Below, piece after piece: positions 34,133 to 41,383 of a stretch of 64,000 bases of DNA. Location: the NCBI RefSeq assembly GCF_004346165.1, contig NZ_SLZZ01000002.1, forward strand, positions 1 through 64,000. The letters run 5' to 3'. Numbering within the stretch: position 1 is the stretch's first letter; every line of letters starts with the position of its first letter. The DNA is from Muricomes intestini. GTDB lineage: Bacteria; Bacillota; Clostridia; Lachnospirales; Lachnospiraceae. A program made the position numbers and the translations under genes. The notes under the pieces are model-generated. The model saw only the letters and a program-made list of their open reading frames with translations, did not search any database and was not told the origin of the DNA.

Positions 34133-34190
34133 TTGCAATCTTATGTCTTTTCCTTTATAATTTGTATACAATAAAGATTCCGGTATACGA
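34133..34190 (+). promoter_or_regulatory. gntR promoter with two operator boxes
   Basis: TTGCAA (34133-34138), a 17-base spacer and TATAAT (34156-34161) form the promoter. TTGTATACAA at 34162 and CGGTATACGA at 34181 start 19 bases apart, directly after the -10 box. This is the same spacing as at proC, so the adjacent GntR protein probably represses both promoters. Confidence 0.75.
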
Positions 34191-34203
34191 TTGAGGTAAT
34201 GCT

Positions 34204-34839
34204 ATGGCAGAAAAACATGTTTCCCTCGCGGACCAGGCTTACAAAACTATCCGCACAAATATTTTGAATCTGACTTATCCACCGGGAGCTCAGCTAACTG
34301 AGTCAAAGCTGGCGTCCGATTTGAATATGAGCCGCAGTCCTGTCCGCACTGCAATTAAAATGCTGCAGGCGGACGGCCTGCTTGTCTCTGATTATTATAA
34401 ATCTATGACGGTGAAGGTGATAACAAGGAAGGATATTCTGGAAATCTACCAGCTCCGTGAACTCATTGAGGGCAATGCATTCCGGTATATTTTTACCTCC
34501 GGCCGCTATGAAGAATATTCTTACCGGATTGAGGAAAAGGTTGTGCGCATGTGTGCAGTTGCAGGTGACCTCTATCAATGGGAACTCGCAGATACAAGCA
34601 TGCATATGGAAATCATCAGTATTTTTGATAATGAGCGTATTAACCGCATTTACGAAAATAATATGTCTGAACTTATCCGCATGGGCCAGTACTCTGTAAG
34701 ACATGGGATGGTTATTTCAAAAACAAATGAGAATCTAAAAAAAATGGTTCTTCTTATGCGCGAGAATAACTATCAGGCTGCTTACGCAGTTCTGAAAGAA
34801 GATCACTTCACAATCGGAAAAGAGACTGCACTGGGATAA
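34204..34839 (+). CDS. GntR-family regulator (FCD type)
   Basis: This 211-residue regulator has a GntR winged helix at the N-terminus (QAYKTIRTNILNLTYPPGAQLTESKLASDLNMSRSPVRTAIKML in segments) and an all-helical FCD ligand domain. It sits between proC and hypD. TTGTATACAA boxes at its own promoter and at proC make it the likely repressor of proline/hydroxyproline genes. FCD-type GntR proteins usually sense small carboxylates or amino acids; hydroxyproline or pyrroline-carboxylate is a reasonable guess but unproved. Confidence 0.88.
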   Translation: MAEKHVSLADQAYKTIRTNILNLTYPPGAQLTESKLASDLNMSRSPVRTAIKMLQADGLLVSDYYKSMTVKVITRKDILEIYQLRELIEGNAFRYIFTSGRYEEYSYRIEEKVVRMCAVAGDLYQWELADTSMHMEIISIFDNERINRIYENNMSELIRMGQYSVRHGMVISKTNENLKKMVLLMRENNYQAAYAVLKEDHFTIGKETALG

Positions 34840-34860
34840 TTCCGGTGCAGTCTCTTTTAT
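34821..34860 (+). terminator. Terminator after gntR
   Basis: AGAGACTGCAC and GTGCAGTCTCT pair over 11 bases, followed by TTTATTTCT. The stem overlaps the last codons of gntR. Confidence 0.8.
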
Positions 34861-34864
34861 TTCT

Positions 34865-34882
34865 ATGATACCAGGGTCAAAA
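34865..34882. repeat. End fragment of the 187-bp repeat
   Basis: ATGATACCAGGGTCAAAA matches the left terminal repeat of the element at 22803..22989. The rest is missing or too diverged to align by eye. Confidence 0.6.
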
Positions 34883-34940
34883 AGCATGAGCTTGGAATCC
34901 CTGCAAGCTATTTAGCGAAATGTCAATTGGAGACAGCACA

Positions 34941-37316
34941 CTAGTTAAAGCTTTGTTCTGTTCTCTCTATAATCTCATCCTGCAGCGCCTTGCTCAGATT
35001 TCTGAAGTGATCGCTGTACCCTGCTACACGGACAATCAGGTCTTTATAATCCTCAGGATGCTTTTGCGCATTGATTAATGTCTCTTTGTCAATAACGTTA
35101 AACTGAATGTGGTGTCCATCCATATTGAAGTAGGTACGCACCAGATTTGCCATCTGTTCCAGTCCCTCCTCGCCTGCTACAACACTTGGTGTAAACTTCT
35201 GATTCAGCAGAGTGCCGCCTGTCTGCAGATGGTCCATTTTTGCACAGGATTTCACAACTGCTGTCGGTCCATTGGTATCTGCGCCCTTTTCCGGAGAAAT
35301 ACCTTCTGATACCGGTTTGTGTGCAAGACGTCCGTTTGCACTGGCCAGCATTACATCTCCGAAATAAACGTGGCATGTAGTGGGAAGCATGTTGATTCTG
35401 TACTTTCCGCCCAGCATGTTCGGTCTGCCGGTTACCTCATTTCTATAGAATTCAAATACAGATTTCATAATATCATCTGCATAGTCATCATCATTACCGT
35501 ACTTTGGTATCTTATTGCGTACCAAATTCAGAATTCTGTCATGTCCTTCAAAATTATCATCCAGCGCCTGCATCAGTTCTTCCATTTTAAATGTCTTCTT
35601 GTCATATACATTGTATTTAACAGCTGTCAGACAGTCTGTGATTGTACCGATACCTACTCCCTGCAGATATTTTGTATTGTATCTTGCTCCGCCGCCGTTG
35701 TAATCCTTACCTTTGGAAATACAGTCATTGGTAATGATAGAAAGGAAAGGTGCGGGCATATTTTCTGCATAAATCTTCTCAATCACATTGCTTCCCTGAA
35801 TCTTCACATCAATGAAATACTTCATCTGCTTCTTAAACGCATCATACAGCTCGCCATAGGTCTTAAAATCTACAGCATAGCCCAGTTTCAGTCCCAGCTG
35901 TTTTCCGGCCACCTTATCATAGCCGTTGTTAAGAGTTAATTCAAAGATTTTTGGAATATTAAAGTATCCTGTCAGAATATAAGCCTCGTTTCCGAACGCA
36001 CCTGTCTCTACACAGCCGCTTGTTCCCCCGCGTCTTGCGTCCTCAAGAGATTTTCCGGCATTCAACAGCTCCTGTACAATTGCATCTGTATTGTAGAACG
36101 CCGGCTGTCCCCAGCCTTTTCTGGAAATCTCACAGGCACGCTTCAGGAACTTTTGAGGTGTCTTTTTGCTGATCTGTACATTAGAACTTGGCTGAAGAAG
36201 CTTCATATCATCCATGCAGTCCAAAATCAGGTAACTTACATTATTTACACCATTTTCCCCTGTCGGAGTAATACCGCCTGTATTCAGGTTTGCAAAATCT
36301 GTATAGGTACTGCTCTCCTTGAGTGTAATTCCAACTTTGGGAGGAGCCGGCTGGTTGTTGAATTTCACCCAGAGGCACTCCAGCAATTCCAGGGCTTTAT
36401 CATCATCCAGAATTCCTGCTTCTACATCTCTTTCATAAAATGGATTGAGGTGCTGGTCCAGCCGTCCCGGGCTGTAGGCATCCCAGGGATTCAGCTCAGT
36501 AGTTACACCCATATGAACAAACCAGTACATCTGCAGGGCCTGCCAGTAAGTCTGGGGTTTGTGTGCCGGAACCACATCACAGTTTGCAGCAATCTGAAGA
36601 AGTTCTTCTTTTCTCTTGGGATCTGTCTCTTTCTCCGCAAGCTCTCGTGCATAAGCAGCATACCTCTCACCAAGAATCATAATAGCATCGCACGCAAGCT
36701 TCATGCCTTCCAGTTCATTTTTCTTATCAAGGGCTTCTGTATCATTCATAAAATCCAAACTGTCAAGTGATTTCTGGATATCGTCTTTGTAATCCAGGAA
36801 ACCTTTCTCATAAATCTTCACAGAACCAACAGTATGCCCCGGTCCTCTCTGCTCCATAAATTCAGTAAAGATTCCCGCTTCATAGGAAGCCTGCCATTCC
36901 GGGGTCATATTGCTTATAATTTTATGCCTTATAGAGCGGTTCTTCCAGTATGGAATTATAGTATCTTCCTGTATCTTGTAGTCTTCTTCCTTTACCTTAA
37001 AGCTAATCAGCTCTCTGTCATTCATGACATGCATATCTTCCATTGTATGGCAGCAAAGTTCTGGAAAAGTAGGAGATGCCTGGGGTGAATCCCCTTTCTC
37101 TCCGACAATCAGCTCACCGTCACCAATATACAATTGTTTTGTGGCAAAGTAATCCTTGAGCACCTGTCCCCGTAACTCCGGTATGGACAGTTCTCCCTCG
37201 TACTTTTTGTAAGTCTCCGTCTCGCTGATTGCCCTGGTCAGGTCAATGTGTGCGGGTGTGTCCAGACTCAGTTGTCTAAGCGCCTTGATACGAGCATTCA
37301 TTCCTTTTTCCTCCAT
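34941..37316 (-). CDS. hypD: trans-4-hydroxy-L-proline dehydratase (glycyl radical enzyme)
   Basis: This 791-residue glycyl radical enzyme removes water from trans-4-hydroxy-L-proline to give pyrroline-5-carboxylate. The thiyl cysteine is C435 in GGTSGCVETG, with E437 beside it, and the radical glycine is G766 in RVAGYSDHF. Residues that I recall lining the HypD site in Clostridioides difficile occur here with an offset of one: H161, D279, S335, D340 and F341. The sequence is HypD-like along its whole length, not like pyruvate formate-lyase or glycerol/diol dehydratase. The activase gene is four bases upstream and proC is nearby, which supports the call. Confidence 0.94.
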   Translation of the reverse strand: MEEKGMNARIKALRQLSLDTPAHIDLTRAISETETYKKYEGELSIPELRGQVLKDYFATKQLYIGDGELIVGEKGDSPQASPTFPELCCHTMEDMHVMNDRELISFKVKEEDYKIQEDTIIPYWKNRSIRHKIISNMTPEWQASYEAGIFTEFMEQRGPGHTVGSVKIYEKGFLDYKDDIQKSLDSLDFMNDTEALDKKNELEGMKLACDAIMILGERYAAYARELAEKETDPKRKEELLQIAANCDVVPAHKPQTYWQALQMYWFVHMGVTTELNPWDAYSPGRLDQHLNPFYERDVEAGILDDDKALELLECLWVKFNNQPAPPKVGITLKESSTYTDFANLNTGGITPTGENGVNNVSYLILDCMDDMKLLQPSSNVQISKKTPQKFLKRACEISRKGWGQPAFYNTDAIVQELLNAGKSLEDARRGGTSGCVETGAFGNEAYILTGYFNIPKIFELTLNNGYDKVAGKQLGLKLGYAVDFKTYGELYDAFKKQMKYFIDVKIQGSNVIEKIYAENMPAPFLSIITNDCISKGKDYNGGGARYNTKYLQGVGIGTITDCLTAVKYNVYDKKTFKMEELMQALDDNFEGHDRILNLVRNKIPKYGNDDDYADDIMKSVFEFYRNEVTGRPNMLGGKYRINMLPTTCHVYFGDVMLASANGRLAHKPVSEGISPEKGADTNGPTAVVKSCAKMDHLQTGGTLLNQKFTPSVVAGEEGLEQMANLVRTYFNMDGHHIQFNVIDKETLINAQKHPEDYKDLIVRVAGYSDHFRNLSKALQDEIIERTEQSFN

Positions 37317-37320
37317 CCTT

Positions 37321-38229
37321 TTAACCTCCTATTTTAATATTATGGAATCCAGCTTCTCGAAACAGTTCCACAAAATGATTCATCTCTTCTTTATCCGGTG
37401 CATGTAAATCAGCCCCCTCGTAGTTCTTGCCGATTTTCATGTATTTCCCTGAGCCTGTATTGTGGTAAGGCAATAGATTGACCCTTGTCACATGAATGTT
37501 CTTTTCCAGAAGATAGTTAATAATTGCCTTCATAGCTTCATCCGAACCATTTACTTCTTTTACGGTAGGAATTCTGATATATAACCTGGCTCCGTCCCGG
37601 CTTAGTTTTTCCAGATTTGATAAAATCAGCTCATTGCCGGTTCCCATGTATTTCTTATGTATCTCAGAATCCATTAGCTTAATGTCGTACAAAAAGGTGT
37701 CTACGTAAGGCAGAATTCTTTCATAATTTTCATATGGCGCCTGACCGCATGTATCTACTGTGACTGAAATGCCAAAATGATGAAGCTTTTTCACAAGCTC
37801 TTCCAGATAATCTATATCTGCCAGCATCACTTCGCCGCCGGACAATGTCACTCCTCCACCCGACTCTTCATAAAACATCTCATCTTTTCTGAGTTCTTTG
37901 ACCAATTGATCCACTGGGTATTCCTTACCTGCCACCTCACGCAAATTCAAATTGCAGTAATCTGTACATTTCCCGCAGGCTGTACATTTCTTTCTATCTG
38001 TAACGGCCTTCCCTCTTTCCAGAGTAATAGCCCTGCTGGGACAGACAGGAACGCAGCTGCCGCAGCCCACACATCTATCTTCGTCAAAGAGCAATTCCTT
38101 CTTATAACTCTGCGTCTCAGGGTTGTGACACCATGTGCATCTTAAGTTGCAGCCTTTAAAGAAAACTGTTGTCCTTATTCCGTCTCCGTCGTGAATGGAA
38201 TACTTCTGGATATCAGTTATCAAACTCAT
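37321..38229 (-). CDS. HypD-activating radical SAM enzyme
   Basis: This 302-residue activase places the glycyl radical on HypD. The radical SAM cluster motif is CNLRCTWC (C27, C31, C34). An inserted ferredoxin-like domain carries two 4Fe-4S motifs, CVGCGSCVPVCPSRAI and CTACGKCTDYC, as in most glycyl-radical-enzyme activases other than the PFL type. GGGVTLSGGEVML is the SAM-binding glycine motif. It is the first gene of a two-gene operon with hypD and has a clear promoter with a palindromic operator. Confidence 0.94.
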   Translation of the reverse strand: MSLITDIQKYSIHDGDGIRTTVFFKGCNLRCTWCHNPETQSYKKELLFDEDRCVGCGSCVPVCPSRAITLERGKAVTDRKKCTACGKCTDYCNLNLREVAGKEYPVDQLVKELRKDEMFYEESGGGVTLSGGEVMLADIDYLEELVKKLHHFGISVTVDTCGQAPYENYERILPYVDTFLYDIKLMDSEIHKKYMGTGNELILSNLEKLSRDGARLYIRIPTVKEVNGSDEAMKAIINYLLEKNIHVTRVNLLPYHNTGSGKYMKIGKNYEGADLHAPDKEEMNHFVELFREAGFHNIKIGG

Positions 38230-38263
38230 ATTTTCCCACCTCGCCTCCTGTGTTTTTAATATC

Positions 38264-38319
38264 TTAGACTACCGTTTTGACTATAGTCTAAATGTACCAC
38301 ACCCCCTCCACTTTGTCAA
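38264..38319 (-). promoter_or_regulatory. Promoter and operator of the hypD operon
   Basis: On the minus strand, TTGACA (38319-38314), a 17-base spacer and TACATT (38296-38291) form the promoter. Immediately downstream are the half-sites TTAGACT and AGTCTAA (outer limits 38264 and 38291), enclosing the perfect palindrome GACTATAGTC at 38279-38288. The position fits repression. The half-site TAGACT also occurs at oppA. The remainder of the 301-base gap up to 38530 holds short GC-rich palindromes such as TGGCGCTCTGCGCCA and no gene that I can see. Confidence 0.7.
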
Positions 38320-38530
38320 GATTTTGTCATACAGTTTAGTCATGCAGATTTTTTCTGCTGTGTGCAGGAGAAAGTTTACTTTCGCATGCATGCAGCAGAA
38401 AAAATCTATTTGGCGCTCTGCGCCAATGAGATGCAGCGCAGCGCATGTCCTTGGTTAGCAGCCGTAGTGTGGTTGTTTAACAAGGACGGTACCCTTGGGG
38501 TGGAATCGAACTGCATGGCTATTCCCCTTC

Positions 38531-39232
38531 TCAGTATCCTATAGCCTCCTCCCTGGTCATCCAAAAATGAATTCCGGTGGTTGAGTCATTCCATCTGTCT
38601 TCATCAAAATCGGGGACCTCCACCCATTTACCTCTGCGGTAAACAAAGTTTTCATTCACCAGAGACCATGCTTCTTCATAATATTTTGTACAGTCAACGC
38701 TTTTAATAATAAGTACTTTCGCCTTACTGCACCTGCAGGTGTTTAAGGTGGCAGAAGATCGCTTTGCATCTGCAGGTATCAGTAATTCTACAATTCGGTC
38801 ATAGCAGCATTTTTTATATCCCACAAAGGCACCTTGCTCTGGACAATGCATCCGAAAATGCTGTGTTCCTTCATCTGAGATAACCCCTCCCAAATTCGCC
38901 TTTTCCAGCACGGCACAAAATAAATTGGCTCCCCGAATGTCACATTCCCGCATATCTGCTCTCCGGAGCATGCAGCCTTCCATATCCGCATTCCGCAATA
39001 TTGCTCCCCGCAGAGAGCTCTCCTGAAACCATGCATTCTTTAGCTTACTGCCGGAAAGATTCGTTCCCATTAGACAGACATTTTCAAAGGTTGTGCCGGA
39101 AAAGTCTATTTTCTGCAGCCCGCAGCCCGCCAGGTCCATATTCTTCAGTATAATGTCCTGCATATTCAGCAAGTCCTCTTCCCTGCGCCCCTGCACCGCT
39201 TCCATAAGTTCCGTCTTCAGCACCTCTTTCAT
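38531..39232 (-). CDS. Pentapeptide-repeat protein with DUF5758-like C-terminus
   Basis: This 233-residue protein has about 15 pentapeptide repeats (roughly residues 28-118), such as NMDLAGCGLQKIDFSG and ADMEGCMLRRADMREC, which would form a right-handed quadrilateral beta-helix. After that comes a domain with CPEQGAFVGYKKCCYDRIVELLIP, the DUF5758 pattern often found after such repeats. There is no signal peptide. Some pentapeptide proteins mimic DNA and protect gyrase, but nothing here shows that role. It stands alone next to an inverted copy of the 187-bp repeat. Confidence 0.85.
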   Translation of the reverse strand: MKEVLKTELMEAVQGRREEDLLNMQDIILKNMDLAGCGLQKIDFSGTTFENVCLMGTNLSGSKLKNAWFQESSLRGAILRNADMEGCMLRRADMRECDIRGANLFCAVLEKANLGGVISDEGTQHFRMHCPEQGAFVGYKKCCYDRIVELLIPADAKRSSATLNTCRCSKAKVLIIKSVDCTKYYEEAWSLVNENFVYRRGKWVEVPDFDEDRWNDSTTGIHFWMTREEAIGY

Positions 39233-39294
39233 ACGATATCACTCCTTTACAGGCTACCTCTGCTTTTCATTTAATCAAAAATAATACAATATTG

Positions 39295-39470
39295 GGCAAA
39301 AGATCATTTGCCCCCTGATACCTACGGATTGCTCCGCATTTTGTGCTCCCGCAATCCTAAAAACATTCGAAATCCGCCCTGCTCGGGCTACTTTCTCATG
39401 TTTTGCGGGTCCCAAAGTCATGCTTTTTCATGCAAGCATGAAACGCATGGCCTTTTGACCCTGGTATCAT
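39295..39470. repeat. Inverted near-full copy of the 187-bp repeat
   Basis: The segment is the reverse complement of most of 22803..22989, with a perfect right end CCTTTTGACCCTGGTATCAT. Its left end (GGCAAAAGATCATTTGCC) has diverged. High identity across the interior suggests recent spread. Confidence 0.85.
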
Positions 39471-39527
39471 ATTATAACATATCTTTTCATGAAAATGCAC
39501 AAATCTAGGAACATTCTCCGTCTCTTA

Positions 39528-39556
39528 TTGTCAATAATTATCTACTATGCTATAAT
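39528..39556 (+). promoter_or_regulatory. Promoter of the hyd maturase operon leader
   Basis: TTGTCA (39528-39533), a 17-base spacer and TATAAT (39551-39556). Transcription would start near 39563, about 355 bases upstream of the first gene. Confidence 0.75.
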
Positions 39557-39562
39557 ATCTCA

Positions 39563-39688
39563 AATCCGTTCTGATTACAAAGGACCTTACCTGAGTAAAA
39601 AGGCGACAGCGATATAACGAATTTCTACATTCGTTCTGAGGAAGATATCTGCCCTTTCATAGCCTGTGCCTGTCGGTACAGGTTTTTT
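39563..39688 (+). ncRNA. Structured leader RNA ending in an intrinsic terminator
   Basis: The predicted transcript holds a CCTT/AAGG stem, a stem built from GG, CAG and ATAT pairing with ATAT, CTG and CC around the hairpin AACGAAT/ATTCGTT, and then a strong terminator. The terminator is CCTGTGCC/GGTACAGG (one G-U pair) with loop TGTC and six Ts. This layout is that of a riboswitch or attenuator, or of a small RNA. I do not recognise it as a known class. The other 230 bases before the TM1266-like gene contain a repeat and short inverted repeats but no convincing gene. Confidence 0.6.
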
Positions 39689-39691
39689 AAA

Positions 39692-39737
39692 TGGGGTCAG
39701 ACCCTTTTGAGGCCCGTTTTCAGAATTGTTTTACAAT
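39692..39737. repeat. GGGTCAGACCC-type repeat, inverted copy
   Basis: GGGGTCAGACCCTTTTG followed by CCGTTTTCAGAATTGTTTTAC is the reverse complement of the family copies at 44093..44145 and 45112..45166. It directly follows the terminator of the hyd leader. Confidence 0.7.
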
Positions 39738-39918
39738 ATTAGCAACTATTCAGGTGGGCAGAAATGTCCACACACTGACTGTGCAGGTTTTCTTGCTAAG
39801 GACTGTCTGCAGACATTTCTATCCGGGGTTTATCCCGGATGAGATGAAGCAATACGGAGTCAAGCTTTCCCGCCTAAACAGTGTCAATAAGATATCACAC
39901 CAAACATAAGGAGGCTTT

Positions 39919-40179
39919 ATGGATATAGTAAAGGATTCAAGAATTGCCCTGATAGGAATCATTCTCAGCAATACAGACCATGTAGAAGAATTGAACCACT
40001 TACTCAGTAAGTATGGCCAATATATTGTCGGCAGAATGGGAATTCCCTACCGGGAGAAGAGCATTTCCATCATCAGTATTGCAATAGATGCACCAGGCGA
40101 TGTTATCAGTGCACTTTCCGGAAAATTAGGGATGCTGCCTGGAGTCAGTACAAAAACCGTATATGCTAAAACAAAATAG
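39919..40179 (+). CDS. TM1266-like putative hydrogenase-system regulator
   Basis: This 86-residue protein has an ACT/NikR-C-like ferredoxin fold pattern (RIALIGIILSNTDHVEELN, ISIISIAIDAPGDVISALSGKLG) and matches the TM1266 family, which is found with FeFe-hydrogenase maturation genes and annotated as a putative regulator. It has no DNA-binding helix that I can see. AAGGAGG lies eight bases upstream. It is the first gene of a four-gene unit with hydE, hydG and hydF. Its true role is not established. Confidence 0.88.
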   Translation: MDIVKDSRIALIGIILSNTDHVEELNHLLSKYGQYIVGRMGIPYREKSISIISIAIDAPGDVISALSGKLGMLPGVSTKTVYAKTK

Positions 40180-40205
40180 ACGCTGTTTTTTATGAGGTAA
40201 ATGTT

Positions 40206-41252
40206 ATGAAAGATCTTATTGATAAACTGGAGCAGACCAGCTCCTTATCCAAAGAAGAGTGGTCAGTTCTCATCCGGAGCCGCACGCCTGACACCGCAGA
40301 TTACTTATTTGAAAGGGCTCGGGAAATCCGACACAGATTTTACAGAAAAGATATCTATATCCGGGGCTTGATCGAGTTTACAAATTACTGTAAAAATGAC
40401 TGCCTCTACTGTGGTATCCGGAGAAGCAACCAAAACGTGCACCGGTACAGACTGTCCCGTGAGCAGATATTAGATTGCTGTGAAAAAGGGTATGAACTGG
40501 GCTTTCGTACCTTTGTACTGCAGGGTGGGGAAGACGGGTACTATACCGATGAAGTTATGACGGATATTGTACAAAATGTCCGGAAACGTTTTCCTGACTG
40601 TGCTATTACTCTTTCACTGGGGGAGCGCTCCCGTGAAAGTTATCAGCTTCTTTTTGATGCAGGGGCTGAGCGCTATCTCCTCCGGCACGAAACATATGAT
40701 GCAGAACATTATGGCAGGCTTCATCCCAACTCTCTTTCAGCCGCGCATCGGCAGCAATGTCTTTGGAATTTGAAAGATATCGGTTATCAGGTAGGAACGG
40801 GATTCATGGTAGGTTCTCCCTTCCAAACACCTGATAATCTTGCGGATGATATGATTTTTTTAAAAGCACTGAACCCTCAGATGGTGGGAATTGGACCGTT
40901 TATACCTCACCATGATACTCCCTTTGCAAAAAGTCCGCCGGGGACTCTGGAACTTACACTTTTTATGCTGGGACTTATCCGCCTGATGCTGCCTCGTGTT
41001 CTGCTCCCCGCGACCACGGCTCTTGGCACTATCGCCCCCGACGGCCGAGAAAAAGGGATTTTAACCGGAGCAAATGTAGTGATGCCCAATCTTTCCCCGG
41101 CAGAAGTAAGGAAAGATTATCTACTCTACGACAACAAAATCTGCACCGGGGATGAAGCCGCCGAATGCCGGAGATGCATGGAGAACCGGATGAAACGCAT
41201 CGGTTATCAAGTAGTAGTGTCCCGGGGCGACTCACTGGTTGATATCAATTAG
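40206..41252 (+). CDS. hydE: FeFe-hydrogenase maturase HydE
   Basis: This 348-residue radical SAM enzyme takes part in building the organometallic part of the H-cluster. The 4Fe-4S motif is CKNDCLYCGIR with C62, C66 and C69. The BioB-like barrel is indicated by GYELGFRTFVLQGGEDGYY and GTGFMVGSPFQT. Length and motifs match HydE rather than BioB. It acts downstream of HydG, converting its iron-cysteine product into a diiron precursor. It lies 26 bases after the TM1266-like gene. Confidence 0.95.
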   Translation: MKDLIDKLEQTSSLSKEEWSVLIRSRTPDTADYLFERAREIRHRFYRKDIYIRGLIEFTNYCKNDCLYCGIRRSNQNVHRYRLSREQILDCCEKGYELGFRTFVLQGGEDGYYTDEVMTDIVQNVRKRFPDCAITLSLGERSRESYQLLFDAGAERYLLRHETYDAEHYGRLHPNSLSAAHRQQCLWNLKDIGYQVGTGFMVGSPFQTPDNLADDMIFLKALNPQMVGIGPFIPHHDTPFAKSPPGTLELTLFMLGLIRLMLPRVLLPATTALGTIAPDGREKGILTGANVVMPNLSPAEVRKDYLLYDNKICTGDEAAECRRCMENRMKRIGYQVVVSRGDSLVDIN

Positions 41253-41323
41253 CAAGCTTCAGTCAAATACCCTCCAGCAAGCTGCGGGGTATTTGACCCT
41301 CGCGGCAGTTGTCAAATGGAAAT

Positions 41324-41361
41324 GCAAGCATTTCCGCTTGGCTCGTTGCCAGCGGGAATAA
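41324..41361. repeat. Short hairpin repeat, copy 2
   Basis: This 38-bp copy matches 18..55 at 34 of 38 positions. It sits between hydE and the hydG ribosome site. Confidence 0.6.
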
Positions 41362-41383
41362 AAATAGAATGGAGGAAATGAAA

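Noticed and set aside
34941-37316. Alternative call of pyruvate formate-lyase or B12-independent glycerol/propanediol dehydratase
   Set aside because: A single catalytic Cys (GCVETG), not the CC pair of formate-lyase, plus full-length HypD-like sequence and the nearby proC favour hydroxyproline dehydratase.
39691-39909. Open frame of 72 codons upstream of the TM1266-like gene
   Set aside because: It starts inside a GGGTCAGACCC repeat, has no ribosome site and an odd composition, and lies in the leader of the hyd operon.
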